From the NCBI GenBank assembly GCA_030549775.1, contig CM060175.1:12918455-12982454 (forward strand): a stretch of 64,000 nt of DNA, read 5' to 3'. Of this stretch, positions 11,200 through 23,814 are shown in pieces. How positions within the stretch are numbered: position 1 is the first letter of the stretch; the number at the start of each line of letters is the position of its first letter. Position numbers and translations under genes: made by a program. Below the pieces are notes generated by a model. That model saw nothing but the letters and a program-made list of their open reading frames with translations. It was not told the origin of the DNA and did not search any database. The DNA comes from Tamarix chinensis. Taxonomy: Eukaryota > Streptophyta > Magnoliopsida > Caryophyllales > Tamaricaceae.

Positions 11200-13025
11200 A
11201 CCAATTTGCCCTTACATGGTCGTATCGAATCAGGATATTACATGGTTCATGTGGACCATCGACTAATGTTAATATGTTGTTTTATCAATTGAATTATGGT
11301 TCCATTTAGTTTATTGATTATGCTTATTCCAATATATGCATTTGTGCTTGGCCGGTCGAGGGACTATGCATTTTCCATTGTTTGACTGATATGCCTTTTC
11401 AATTGGGTGATTGTCTTATTTTCAATATTGGTACAATCTTTATAACCCGATTATTTTCCATAATTTGTAGGGACCAAATATTTTTCCTTAAAGTCTACAT
11501 GGGATAGTTTGACCATCTTACTTGGCTGAATATAGGTTTGACCTTAGTCTTGAGATCCACTTAGACTTTGAATGGTGAATAAAAAGAAAGAATAAGTGGA
11601 AACTGAATGGTGGATTAAGCATGTGTATACAAATAGATGGTATGGTTATGGAGTTTCCCTTTCAAGGAATATTTTTTTAATTAATAATGGTTATCACTTT
11701 CAATACCTTCAATGGGAAAGTATGGAACATTGATGGTTATGTTTGGATTATGCAGTATGAGGATATTTTGTATGGCTTGAACTGTTAGTGCAATAAGATA
11801 CTAAATACTTAAAGGGAAAGAGACTTTGATTGAGTCTATGTTTCTCTATATCTTAGAGTAGCTAACCAAGGGGTATCTATTAGATTGTGGTTCACCTATG
11901 GGTAGGGAAACCTGCATTGGTTCCAATACCTCTCCTACTCTACTTACACCACTGTTGTACTTAGTGGGTGTCTATACTTAAAGGGTAGAACGCTTAGGAT
12001 AGTTGATATTGCTCACTACCTTTGCTTATGTTTAAAAGTAACAGACCACAATGGCTACTTTTATATGGTTACTCAGTAACCCTAATTAATTGTAAACTAT
12101 CAAGGCTAAGTCCCATGACGAAGAACTTAAGCACTTGCTCGAAATTCTTACCAATTCTTGGAAATTATTATAACCATACATGGATGTGAATTATATGGTC
12201 ACCATTATGTTAAGATAATAATTGGAATAACCTCTTATATTAATGAATGACCTCTAGTGTCTTTATATGTTATCTAATATGCATTACTTATCTATCAAGG
12301 TTCATGATGATGTATATGATCCCTAATCTATGTTACCCTTCATGATACCATGTCTAGCAGCTACTATTATAGTCTTAATTTTTCTTATGCATATGTAAGT
12401 GTACCATGTTATGAGGATCTTATGAATATAGTACGCCACCCTAGCATGTTAATTTATGAGCATGAATTTATGCATGGACACTCTGATCGGTATGCTTTCT
12501 ATGACCTTATATCCTTTATAAATTCCATGTTGGGTAACTTGGCTACTCAGTATGCTAGTACTAATGTGCCCAATTAATTAGTCAGTTGCTTAAATCCACA
12601 AGCAAAGAATGTAGGTAGTGGTGGATGGCTAGTAAATGATCATATGCTTATTTAGGGCTAGGACACTGAAAGCTAAGACATTTTAGTATATTATTCTTTT
12701 TCTAGGGTCCCTTAAGACTAAGAACTATTTTAGAGATGCATTTATCTTGAATTTTTCTTCTCTTTTGTATTTCATACATTTTTTAGGCTCTTATATCCTT
12801 AGTCTTACACCCAAAATATTTAGTTCTTCTACTATTTACACATTCTATTTCTCTCATGTTTCATTTCGTTTAGATACTCAGTCTTATGTTTGGGCATGGG
12901 ATGGGCGATGATACATTTATCTTATGTTAAATACGGTAGTAATACCTCATTTTTCCTAGGAGTATCTTTGTGTGTGTTTGCTTCTACAATGTTTTCAAAC
13001 CAAAAAGTTTCAGCGGTGAAAAATG
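11200..13025 (+). repeat. Decayed long LTR, 3' half, plus orientation
   Basis: Shares the 3' module found in the other giant LTRs of the window: GCTACTCAGTATGCTAGTAC near 12541 corresponds to the GCTCAGTACCGTAGTACC stretch near 47545. The TTTTCAAACC..AAAAATGGGG ending near 13025 corresponds to the last 60 bp of the LTR at 43476-47980. The final TGTTACA is missing because the sequence switches at about 13025 to GA-rich DNA of opposite orientation. A small open frame at 12350-12577 inside it looks accidental. Confidence 0.45.
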
Positions 13026-14537
13026 GGGGGAGGTTGGTGGTTGTGGTTCAGTAGAAGTTTGAGAGATACGACCTATGGGTTTAGTATAAGTAAACAAAAG
13101 GCAAAGAAAAAGACAAAAGCAATTAACCTTTATGAAGTCAAAGTTTTAAAAAATAATAATCTTATGGACATCACATCAAAAAGGAATGCAATATTGGATA
13201 AAATGGCAACGGATAAGGAGAAGGATAAGGTTGAATGAAGGCAGTTGAAGGAAAAATAAAAAGATATGGCTAAAATTTGACGTGACACATCTAATATAAT
13301 TGACCAAGAGAAAGTCTATCATTTGATGCAATATGCAATAATTATGAGAAGAATGATAGAGAGTCTTTAATTCTATTGTGTCAATTATTGTATTTAATTG
13401 TGTATAGATATGCTCTAAGGTAGAGGCAAGGCAGCGATATCGAGGGAATGATGTGCACAACTAGAGGAGTGGGACGTGTAAGGTAGAGCACAATTGGGAT
13501 GTGCATGGGTCTAGGGTGAATAACACATGGCTAGGAGTAAGGCACAGGCTGAACATGTAAGGGGTACATGACTATGCTAGGTGCGCACGGATTTGGTATC
13601 TCTTAGCCAAATCGATGGAGCAACGATGAGAGGGGAGAGAACGAATGAGAATTGGGCAATTTGGGGTGATAATGGTTGGTAAGGCAAGATGGTGGCAATG
13701 ATGTATTGTAGCTGGGGTTGATAGTTAGTGGTTGGGGTCATTGGCTTGAGTAGTGAGGAAAAAGAAAAATGGGGGAGGTTGGTGGTTGTGGTCAACAGTA
13801 TAGAAGGGTAGAAGAAGAAGGAAAGAAGGAGAAGATGTGAATCAGTAGTGGTGGTGTTCCTGGGTGGCAATAGGTGACAATGAAATAGAGTAGAGGCGTA
13901 TGAGGGAGGAAAGGAGGGCTCAGGTGTTTATATTGCCAGGGGAGGAGAAGACAAGGGAAATGAGAGAAGGGAATGCATTTGTGTGTGTGTGTGAATGTAT
14001 TTATGTGTATGGCTAGGGAAAGGAAAGAAAAACTTATGGGGAAAAGGGGGTTAGGTTTGGTGTGCAAGGGGGCAGGTAAGGTGTGGTGTGGTAGGGGTTG
14101 GGCATAAGGGGTGTAGGGGGTTGTGCAGAGGAAGGTTGGCATGCAGGGTGCATGGTTGGGAAGGGAAGGGTAAGGGTTAAGGTGTTTTTTAGTCCAAAAG
14201 GGAAAATGAAAAGGAGGAAACACAAAAAAGTGAAAAGGAAAATAATTTTAGGGTTAGTATTATAATTGGGTTTAGATTTAAAAGTATGGTAAAATTAATT
14301 TATCCAAGGCTAGGGTACATTATTAGGTAAAACAAACTAAAAAAAATTATAAGTTTAGGGTGGGTTTAATAATAGGAAAAAAGATAAAAAATAATTTAGG
14401 ATAAATTTATTTAATAATTTATTTGGATTTATAGATCAAGGGTTAATAAAATAATTAAGCTAATTTTTAGGGTTATGGCTCGAATAAAATGCTAAATGCT
14501 CAAAAATAAGGGTTAGAAATTTTGAGGTATTATAGAT
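13026..14537 (-). repeat. 5' part of a long LTR, minus orientation
   Basis: On the minus strand this begins TATAATACCTCAAAATTTC at about 14537. It then runs through an AT-rich leader and the C-rich stretch typical of this LTR group, with a TATA-like TATAAACA at 13934-13927. The 3' half of an LTR in this orientation is absent. It abuts Ty3/gypsy pol remnants on the opposite strand at 14540, so it is either an inserted solo LTR later truncated or a rearrangement joint. The proline-rich frames read from it are by-products of base composition. Confidence 0.5.
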
Positions 14538-14539
14538 AT

Positions 14540-16260
14540 ATAGTTGACTTACTATGATGGAAAAACCAACTTTGTTGTAAATGTATTGAGTAGGAAGACA
14601 TTGCACTCATTGAGTTTTTGTGTGGTCAGTTGCTTGAGGAGCTTGGTGAGTTGGGGATAGAGGTGATCCACTAAAGTGATTTGGAGGTTCAAATGAGTGC
14701 TTTGATAATTACTCTAAGGGTGTTCGATGAGATTTGAGTTGGGTAGCCTAGAGATATTAAGCTTGAGAGGATTTGATAAAAGTTACATGATGGTAGAGAC
14801 AAGGGTTTTCATATTCACAAGAATGGTAGCATTTTTTATAAGGGTTGCTAGTGTGTATCTTAGAGTTGCACTAATCTAAAGCACTAGATTTTAGATGAGG
14901 GCCATTATACTCCCTATTTTGTTCATCCGAAATGGTTGTGAAAGGACTTTAAGCATATATATTGGTGGCTTCACATGAAGCGAGAGGTAGCGGAGTTTAT
15001 AGAGAGATGTTTGACCTATCAAAAAGTCAAGATAGAGTCCTATAGACTAACAAAGTAAGTCCAGCATTTGGATGTGTTGGGATGGAAGTGGGAATCCAAG
15101 GACTTGTAGTGGGAGTGACACAATTTGGATAATCATTGATAATTTGACCAAATTAGTATTATTTATGCCGATAAAATAAACCAAGAGCATGGATTTGTTG
15201 GTTGATTCTTACATAAGGTTTGTGGTGAGTAGGCATGTTACACCTACCGACATAGTCTCTAATAAGGATTTGAGATTTGTTTTTAAACTTCTGGGGAAAT
15301 TTGTAGGAGGACATGGGCTCAAATTTGAGGATGAGTATCACCTTTCACCTAGCAACATATGGGAAATCTACGAGGATGACTCAAACACTCAAGGACATGC
15401 TACGCGCTTATGTTATGAACTTCGGAGGCATCTAGGAGGATCTTCTACATTTTGTGGAATTCTCATACAATAATAGTTATCATGATAGCATATGAATGAA
15501 AAACTTTGAGGCACTAAATGGATGTAAGTGCCCTTTATGTTGGAGCAACATTAGCAAGATTGTTGTAATTGGATCGGATATGATCAAGGTGATGACTCGG
15601 TATATTCGTTTGATTCAGGATAGGATATAGGTAGCTCAGAGTCGACATAAGAGCTATGTGGATTAGAGGTATCGTAGTGATGGTTTCAAGGAAGGAGAAA
15701 AAGTGTTGTTGAGGGTATTACCCACCAAAAGCATGTAGAGATTCGATAAGAAGGACAAGTTGAGCCTGGGGTATACTGGAAATTATGAGATTTTTGACAT
15801 AATTAGTGAGGTCACTTACCATTTGGCACTTTCACCAAAATTATCCCAAGTTCATAACATCTTCCACATCTCATAGCTAAGGCAGCATATTGCAAATCCT
15901 TCCCACGTGATTAAACCTAACGAGATCGAGTTTGATGATTTGTTATCCTATGAGGAGAGGCCTTCGGGTTCTCAATACCAAGGTATGTTGGACCCAGATA
16001 AGCTCAGTTCCACTTGGGAATATTCTCTGGAGTTGTGATGAGGCATAGGAGATGCCCTAAGACACAAAGAAGGACATGAATTAGATGCATCTTAAGCTCT
16101 TTACCACATGTATGTTAGGTTTCGGGGTTCTATCTCTTTTAAGAAGGTAGTACATGATAACATAGTATCAACTTCCGTAGAGATACCACTGATATCATTT
16201 TTCCTTACATCCTTTTTTCTCTTATTCCCCAACCTTGATTTGTTGACGTTAAGGACAAAG
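14540..16260 (+). pseudogene. Decayed Ty3/gypsy pol: RNase H end, integrase, chromodomain region
   Basis: Read through several frames, the order is as in Tekay/Del-type chromoviruses. An RNase H tail (VVNVLSRKT) lies at 14570-14605. The integrase HHCC region (YWWLHMKREVAEF then CLTYQK) lies around 14890-15030. The integrase core (IIDNLTKLVLFMP, then MDLLVDSYIRFVV) lies at 15130-15350, followed by DMLRAYVMNFGG and EFSYNNSYHDSI at 15390-15490. A C-terminal stretch (KKDKLSLGYTGNYEIF, SQVHNIFHIS, LSYEE) runs from 15660 to 16020. Frameshifts and stops are frequent, including loss of the first conserved Cys of the CxxC pair (CLTYQK), so it is inactive. Protease and RT are missing upstream, where an opposite-strand LTR fragment begins. 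It ends at a polypurine-like stretch and an LTR start. Confidence 0.85.
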
Positions 16261-16281
16261 TCTCTTTTAAGATGGTAGTGA

Positions 16282-16826
16282 TGTAATATCCTAAAATTTT
16301 ATCTAATATTAATTTCTATCAATTAATATTTTAACCTAATCCAACTTTTAATTTTTAGGTCATTATATGGTTTTTTAGCCTAACCCTCACCACGAATAAT
16401 TGATAGATTAAAATTTTTAATTAATTCCCTAATTTTTTTAACCTAATACTAATCCCAAACCTAAAAATTATTTTTCCCCTTTTTCCTTTTCTTTCCTTTA
16501 TCCCCTTTTCTTTTCACTTCCTCATCTTTTTCTTTTCCTTCTTCTCTTTCCAATTCTACGTATAGCCTCACTAGCCTCATTTCTCTTTCATTTTTTTCCT
16601 TTCAGCCCAAACAACTCTTAACCCCGTTCTTCCATGTTACCTTTTTCCTTCCTTTTCCAACCATGCACGCCTCTATATAACCCACTTCGTCAGTTGCCCT
16701 ACACCAAATTCCTCTACACAACTCCTTTCCCCAACACTCTTCTCACGTGTGCCCTTACCACACGAACTCTCTATCATCCCATGCCTAACCCATACCCCGT
16801 CAGTTTTCCTTTCCCTTATATATCTA

Positions 16827-16894
<68 letters not shown>

Positions 16895-18912
16895 ACATGC
16901 ACTCATATTCCCTACCTGCTCCCCTCTAATATTCCCTTTTCCTTTCCGTCTTGTTAAGAACCCAGCTCATCCGAGACCCACCTTCTTTCCCTCATTTTCT
17001 GCTCTATTTTCATTTCCACCACCACCTAAGCTTCCTTCCTCCTCCTCCCTTCCCTGTCATTGCAGTTGCACCACACCCAACCACAATCCACCTCTTTTTC
17101 ACCACTCCTCACCCTAGTTGGTCCCCTATTCCTTTTCCCCTTCCCTTACCCTACTATTCATTTCCGCGGCACCCAACACCACCATTGTTGAGCCTTCTCT
17201 TCTTTTTCTACCTTCTTTGTCGATGCACCACACCACAACCACCGACCTTCCTCTTTTTCTTTTTCTTCTTTCCCATACGTGCACCAACCACCCCTAGTCT
17301 TATTTTTCCTCCCTCTCATGTCCCTCAGTTTTCCTTATTTAATTTTCTAAGTCTAATTTTATTATAATTTTCCTTCTAAGTGATATTCTGGTGGTATCGG
17401 AGGAGGGGCCATAGGTCATATGTGCTTAGAAACCAAAGATGCTTTGGTAAATATACATGACATAGCTAGGATTTTTTTATGTAAAATGTGTATATTTGTA
17501 TATGATATCATGTTGAAGAGATTATATGGATAATATTATTATGTGATAATGATGTGATAAGATATGTGGTGTTGTATGTTGAAAAAATGAGAAAGTTGTG
17601 AAGCATGAGATTGTGTATATTGTTGGCTTTAAGCGGGAATAATAATCCTAGGGGCGATACCATTATTACATGTGTAAAATGTTGTATTTTGACCTTAATC
17701 TTTAGATATGTTGTTAGTATTAGCATTTTAGTAATATATATTAAATTTGGTGGCCATATGAATCTTACGGGAAAAGTTATGATTAAAATTTGAAAGTAAG
17801 GTTATGGGGGGATTAGTGAATAGTAATCCTAAAGGTAGGAAATTATTGCATGGGTATGAAATTAGGGTTGGACCATGATTTTTTTAGCATGTTTTTAATA
17901 ATAATATTTTAAGGATGGCTATTGAATTTGGTGATAAATGAGCATTGTGGAAGAAGTTGTGCTTAACTAAGGGAATTATAGTTTCTTAGGGAGAATATGG
18001 CATTTGTCCTTTAGAACAATATTGGTATCCTCGTGGTTATGTTTTATGTTTCTAATTTTTATGTTAAGATAGGTCATGTGTGTTGCATGTCTATATGTGT
18101 TTTTATATGATGACCTTGAGATAAATAGCCATGAATAAGATATTAATCATTTAAAGTAAAATATCATATAAGGATTATTTATATATGTCCGTTCCACTGA
18201 ATGATAATAGTGGTCGGGATCTTAATGCCTTGGGATTGTATATTATTGATATTGTTCCACTTATAGAGAATATTAGCTAGGAGTTTTATGACTTAGGATT
18301 ATATATTATTGATACGGTTCCACCGGTTAAGAATACTAGTGTCTCAGAACTCTAATTTAGGAAAAAAATATCAAAATGATCTTAACCATTGATAATATAT
18401 TAATCACTTAAGGTGAAATACTATGGAGTCAAGATCAGTTGTAACTGCCCGTTTTACTAGATGATAATAGTGGACGGGAGCTTTATGTCCTAGGGTTGTA
18501 TATTATTGATATTGTTCCATCGATAGAGAATAATGGTCAGGAGTTTTATACTCTATGGCTGTATATTATTGATACTGTTGGACAGGTTGAAAATAGTAGG
18601 GTTTGTGAACTCAACATAAATAGGATTAAGGGCCTTAATTATGCCATTATTCTTGTGAGACCTAAAATCAATAAATAAGTTGGTACCACCGCATGTAAAT
18701 CTATATGCATGTTTATCCCTTATTGTGGCCTTATGACATTGTGTGACCTTACTATGACTGTATTGTTACCTTATTCAATAATAGTATACTGATAATTATT
18801 TTCATGGATGTCGCTCATTTCCACGAGTAGATGACCTAGTTGAGTTTGTATAGGTCTTTGAAGACCCCTTGATTTTAATAAAAAAATCAATTATAAATTT
18901 TATAGTGTTATA
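16282..18912 (+). repeat. 3' LTR of the decayed gypsy element
   Basis: Begins TGTAATATCCTAAAA directly after the pol remnant and the purine-rich TCTTTTAAGATGGTAGTGA. It ends with TATAGTGTTATA near 18912. It holds the C-rich 5' stretch (16440-17340) with TCTATATAA at 16672-16680 as a candidate promoter. In the 3' part (18190-18610), repeated GATAATAGTGG..GGGA and TATATTATTGATA blocks alternate about every 100 bp. Length is about 2.6 kb, shorter than its relatives further right. The end point is inferred from the weak terminal motif. Confidence 0.6.
16829..16890. repeat. (TA)n microsatellite, ~62 bp
   Basis: An uninterrupted AT dinucleotide run inside the C-rich part of the LTR, about 150 bp after its TATA-like box. 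It creates artificial Ile-Tyr repeat frames on both strands. Confidence 0.95.
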
Positions 18913-19629
18913 TAAACAACAAAAGGCGTATGTGCATGTGTGATTATTAAAGCCAGCTAATTTCACATACAAAAGAACTCATGAATTAACTCACATAAGA
19001 CGATGAGAATGGCAATATAAATGATGAGAAAAGTTCTTCATTCCGACTAATGTATGAAAAAATTCGAGCGATAGCAAAATGGTAAACGTTTTACCCTTGT
19101 CCAACAGGAAAAACTATTGTAGATAACTAAATAACCCATAGAATACAAAAAAAAAATGGATGGATGATAATTTTTTATATATCAGAAAAAAAGTTATTTA
19201 TTTATAAATTTGTACTATTATAATTTACTAATTTTTTCATATAAAAAATAATTCATTATATTATTAAAACTTTATATAAAAACTTATTTAAAAAAAATAA
19301 AGCTTAGTTTTTATTTTTATCCTCATTATATATATATATTTTTAATAAAAAGTATAAGTATAATTTTAAAGATAATTTTATTGTATTTTAAAAATATATA
19401 AAGAATATTAGAATAACTTTATTTTCATTAAGAATCAAGTATTAAATATCTATTGCTAATTTAATGATTGAGATTAAAAATTATTTGTTGTACGTGCTGG
19501 AATGATGAAGTCCACTAGATTACCTTGGTAATGGCAAGTAGTGAGTACTGCGGACCGACAAAATTATGTCATCCGATCATTGTGACTCATAATTTGCTAC
19601 AATAGTTCAGACTCCTTGGGAGTGATTAA
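18913..19629. other. AT-rich spacer; no gene seen
   Basis: Sequence between the gypsy 3' LTR and the miniature-element cluster. Mostly AT-rich, with a more balanced patch at 19490-19640. No protein motif, RNA gene or repeat recognised. Confidence 0.5.
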
Positions 19630-19940
19630 AGGTATTTTTGCAGAACAATGAGAAATGCTATCTATTTAAAATTTAAATTAATTTTTTATAAAAAAATATA
19701 CATATTAATACATTAATTTTATTTTTTTATTAATAATTAATTGATACAAACTTATAATAATACAAAATAAAAGAAAAATATAGTATAAAAAAGTATAAAT
19801 TTAGTTTTTTATGGTAATAACTAATAGCAATAATGATTATAATAGAAAATATACTAATAATAAATTAACTGTACTCTTATGCAATAACTCTTTTTATTAT
19901 GTATCATTATTACTTAATTATTAATAAAAAAATTTAGATA
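19630..19940. mobile_element. Miniature inverted-repeat element, copy 1 (foldback family)
   Basis: The stretch at 19690-19800 (ACATATTAATACATTAATTT, later ATAGTATAAAAAAG) matches the left arm of the better-preserved element at 20868-21226. The outer ends ATCTATTTAAA and, on the other strand, ATCTATCTAAA are inverted repeats. No clear target duplication, so the limits are approximate. Confidence 0.45.
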
Positions 19941-20459
19941 GATCTTCGGATCCTTTGTCCATTTTCTTCTTTTCAACGCTGCTGCCCGTTTGCTGACTAA
20001 GAAATCCCCACTTTACCTGTCCTTTTTTTCAATATACTACTCATAAGAGGAAGGCACGTTAAGAATGACGATGGACCGACCCGTAATCAACGTCGGCATT
20101 TTCTTTATTCCACCACACCACGCACTACTACATCCTCCGAACCTACGAGCGCCATGCACAGCCGCCTACATTAGTGGCAGTTTCTGTTCTGTCTGTCTGG
20201 CTGGCTGCTGATCGTTAGCAAAGGAGCCTCGTGCGCAGCCGGACCGGCAGGCGGCAGCTCGTCCCATATGTAGACTGAAGAGTCAAAGAGCCGCCATCAT
20301 CAAAATAGTGCTATCTACCGGCTATTGGCTGACACCCACCCACACACACACAATATCTAAGCTTCGAGGAAGGCACGTCTCGTGTCATTTCATGGCCGGG
20401 GCACTTATCTTGACTCTTTTTCCCTTCCTCGCAATCATCGACTCAGATTATAAGGAGTA
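19941..20459. other. Non-repetitive, GC-richer island; no gene seen
   Basis: Composition at 20020-20460 is noticeably less AT-rich than its surroundings and contains a short (CA)n run near 20338-20350. It could be a remnant of a promoter or single-copy intergenic DNA between insertions. I find no reading frame or motif that supports a gene. Confidence 0.4.
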
Positions 20460-20467
20460 GTGCTGTA

Positions 20468-20719
20468 CTGTGATGCACCGGGACCGCAGATTGGTGCCGT
20501 CCCGCTTTCCAGAAATGTTTTCGAAAATATTTTTGGATTAAAATTTATATTAAAATTATTTAATTAAAATTTTATTAAAAAAATATTATTTAATTAATTT
20601 TTTTATTTAAAAATAATTATTAATAATTAAAATTAATTAATATAAAAATTAATTTTAGAAATTTTTTATTTTTCTTTTTTAATTTTAATAAATTTAATCT
20701 ATTTTTTTTTTAAAAAAAA

Positions 20720-20777
<58 letters not shown>

Positions 20778-20859
20778 TTTGACGTTTCATGTCGTTCTTG
20801 TTTCCTAATTTTTTAAGAAATATCGTTTCCGCGTTTTGTCCCGTCCCCGTACAACATAG
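20468..20859 (-). mobile_element. hAT-type miniature element (MITE) with perfect 8-bp target duplication
   Basis: The element is flanked by GTGCTGTA at 20460-20467 and again at 20860-20867, an exact 8-bp duplication as made by hAT transposases. The left end CTGTGATGCACCGGGAC and the inverse of the right end, CTATGTTGTACGGGGAC, match at about 13 of 17 positions. No coding sequence, 392 bp, AT-rich core with an internal (TA)n run at about 20726-20772. The core segment AAATTTATATTAAAATTA is shared, in opposite orientation, with the element at 49554-49836. The strand label is only relative to that copy. Confidence 0.85.
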
Positions 20860-20867
20860 GTGCTGTA

Positions 20868-21226
20868 TATCCAATTTGTAAGCCTAAATTAAAATCTATT
20901 TTAAAAAAAAAAATATATATATATATACATATTAATATATTAATTTTAATTTTTATTAATAATTAACTAATCTAAACTAATAATAATATATTATAAAAGA
21001 AAATTATGGTATAAAAACTTAATAAATTAATTATTAGTATTATCTTTATTATAATCATCACTATTATTCTTATTATAATAAAAAAAAAGATTTACATTTT
21101 TATCCTATTTTTATTTTATTTTGTATTATTATTAGTTTGTATTACTTAAGTATTAAAAAAATTAATATACTAATATATATACTTTTAGTAAAATTTGATT
21201 TTTAATTTGGGTTTAGAATTTGGATA
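20868..21226. mobile_element. Foldback / long-terminal-inverted-repeat miniature element, copy 2
   Basis: The left arm (TATCCAATTTGTAAGCC, then AAATTAAAATC) is repeated in inverse at the right end (TATCCAAATTCTAAACCC, then AAATTAAAAATC). The arms can be followed for about 130 bp each with a ~75-bp loop. It abuts the right target duplication of the hAT-type element exactly, and is related to 19630-19940. Total about 359 bp with no coding capacity. The class is unknown. Confidence 0.6.
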
Positions 21227-21489
21227 AGTAGTATTATTTGATTATAAGTTATGTTTTGTTTTCATTAGCATTGTTCTCTAATAGAATGATGGCACCTTCG
21301 ATGGAATTTACTAAAGTTTTTTATATTATTGATTTTTTAGATATTATTACATCATAATATTTATTTTATATATCATTTTTATAACTTTAATATTTATATT
21401 ATCTACTTATATTATTATTATTATTATTATTATTTTATAAGTAATTTTCACTATAATATTTATTTATATTTTACCAAAATATATTACCC

Positions 21490-23165
21490 TTATTAGTTAT
21501 ACTCACCTACCACATTCCTCCCTACAATTAGTAATGTCAAGTATAAATATTAATTATTATTATTAATAATATTATTATCAAGAATTTCAAATTATAAAAA
21601 AAAAAATAGAGCATAACCCTAGACATTGGCCCATTAAGAACCATACAAAAATCACCGAATGTTTATATTCAAAACCTAAGCCTAATACGAGGTAGTCCTA
21701 TTACTGACTATTCCCAAAAACTTACGTATAACTCTTTGCTCACAGGAATGAGTAGGTGACATATCAAACAGACACATCAATACGCTTCATACTGAGTAAG
21801 TCAAGTTACCTTATCAATAGGAGTAACATGCACACAAGTTCCAACATATTATTGAGATCATACTAACATATTTCATACATATTCTATCTAAACAGATTTA
21901 CATGCTCCATCATAATCATATCATGCATCGGAAACCCATACCATATACAACTGATCATGCTTATCAACATAACATGACATTATAAATGACAACGTGCAAG
22001 CTATTATGCTGATTGTCCAGCTACTATTAAGGCTTCTATCAATATAACACGACATTAATAATAATGAATAACTATTCATACTATTTATATTGATAGATTA
22101 TTAATATTATTATTCATAATTTTTATTTAATGATAAAAATTATCATTGTTAGTCATTAATATTATTTCAAAATAATTTTTAATAGTTAATAATGTTAACT
22201 ATTCATAGTTATTAATTAGGAATATGATTATGATCATGATTATGATTATTATTGAAAATAAATATGAATAATTAGTAATTATTTATTATTAATATTCAAT
22301 AGTAATTATTATTATTATTAACTATTATTATTTGTTAATATTAATTATTATTATTATTATGCGGAACTATTATTATGTGTTATAAAATTTAATTGATCAA
22401 TAATAAATATTCATCAATATTAATATGATTATATTAAATTATTATTTATGCTTATTAATCATTATGAACTCTTGATAATTATGAGTATTAATTCATAACA
22501 ATTATTAATTATAAACATTAATAATTATTAATTGTTAATTATAAATAGTATTCATATTAATTATTGATTTTTATTAACTATGAATATTTATATTTAATTA
22601 ATATTGTCAATTATTTATTATTCATAATTATTAATCATTCATATTATTAATTTCAATTACTAGTTATTATTATGTATAATTATTAATATTATTATGATTG
22701 ATGATTATTGTGAATAACTAATATTAATTGATTATTCATATATTTGATAATAATGATTATAATAAGTATTCTTTATTAATAATTAATAATGTTAATTCAT
22801 AATAATTATTCATTATAAAATATTATTCATTATTTATATTCAATACGAATATCTATTAACATTGAATAATTAATAATTATTAAGATTATTAATATGAATG
22901 ATTTTTATTATTTATTAGTATTAATTATTATCATGATTAATTATTAGTAATATTTATCTTTAACATTTTTAATAATTATGAACTATTAATAACATCAATT
23001 ATTGATATCATAATATGAAATATTATTATTAATATTATTAATGAATAATATAATTATTACTTTATTATTATGGTTATAATGAATACTTAGTAATGTTAAT
23101 ATTAATTATGATTAATTATTAATTATGGATGCTACTAATTATTATTGTTATTAGTAGTAGTAGTA
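21490..23165 (-). repeat. Truncated long LTR (minus) with a near-pure A/T middle
   Basis: At 21620-21840 the order of motifs, including CAATACGCTTCATACTGAGT, parallels the 3' module of the LTR at 24731-29612 (CAATACGCTACGTACTGAGT near 25168). This marks the 3' end of an LTR in minus orientation. From 22050 to 23160 the sequence is almost only A and T with degenerate ATT/AAT triplets, comparable to 27060-28140 of that LTR. The C-rich 5' portion is absent, so this copy is truncated. It ends in a short (TAG)n run where the LINE begins. Confidence 0.55.
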
Positions 23166-23169
23166 GTAG

Positions 23170-23800
23170 TATGGTAAGTAAGTAAGATTTTTATTACTTC
23201 CAAAAATGCAACGAAAATGTACAACCAAACTCAAAATGTCCAAAAAGGCACAAAAGCGAACTCAAGCCATTTACACAGGCCACTAAAGCATAATGTAGTT
23301 TACAATGGGATATACAGGTTACATAAGTGGATAACTCCTTAATAATAATGCAAACAGGTTCACACTTTTATGGTGGAATATCTGTTTGTTCCTTTTATGC
23401 AAAAGATGACATGAAGTTAAAGCAAATAGAAATAGAAGAACTAATATTCTACTAGTTGCTCCACGACTCCTTTTTTGCATCCATCCCTAAATGCTGGTGA
23501 AAGAAGAGGCATAGGCTAGAAAATCTCCCTCATTTTAAGAAGTCTCCATAAACACCACAAGACTATCGAGGAAGTGAGCACACTCCAAGGATCTCTCCCC
23601 TTGATGAAGTACATGTGTACTTACTTTCCCCATCATATGTTTTTTTTAATGTTAAGTTCTACAACAATCTCCCTAAGGTTGCAATGTTCCACCACTCTAA
23701 GTCAAATAAACCCAACCCACCTTCCTTCTTAGGTCTATGCACTATATGCCATGTGACATGACATTTCTTAGAGTTGGTTTAACTTCATTCTATATTTCAC
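23170..23800 (-). pseudogene. LINE (L1-type) 3' part: end of RT region and 3' tail
   Basis: On the minus strand a decayed but clear L1-type ORF2 segment is read near 23790-23460: RRKVGWV (KEGGLG-like), then LEWWNIATLREI, then WSVL..RLLKM-like motifs. It is followed by CHLLHKRNKQIFHHK, similar to the WRERNxRIF close of plant LINE ORF2, and a tail ending AGTAATAAAAATC near 23185. The zinc-finger (zf-RVT) stretch expected between these is missing, so there is an internal deletion. This continues the same LINE seen at 24430-24721 and 29613-32600. Confidence 0.7.
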
Positions 23801-23814
23801 ACTTTTACTCCTTC

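Noticed and set aside
12350..12577. 75-residue plus-strand open frame
   Set aside because: It lies within decayed LTR sequence matching the 3' module of other LTRs; no protein-like feature.
16634..17367. Proline-rich and Ile-Tyr repeat open frames
   Set aside because: They arise from the C-rich LTR promoter zone and a (TA)n run; no domain, no conservation between LTR copies.
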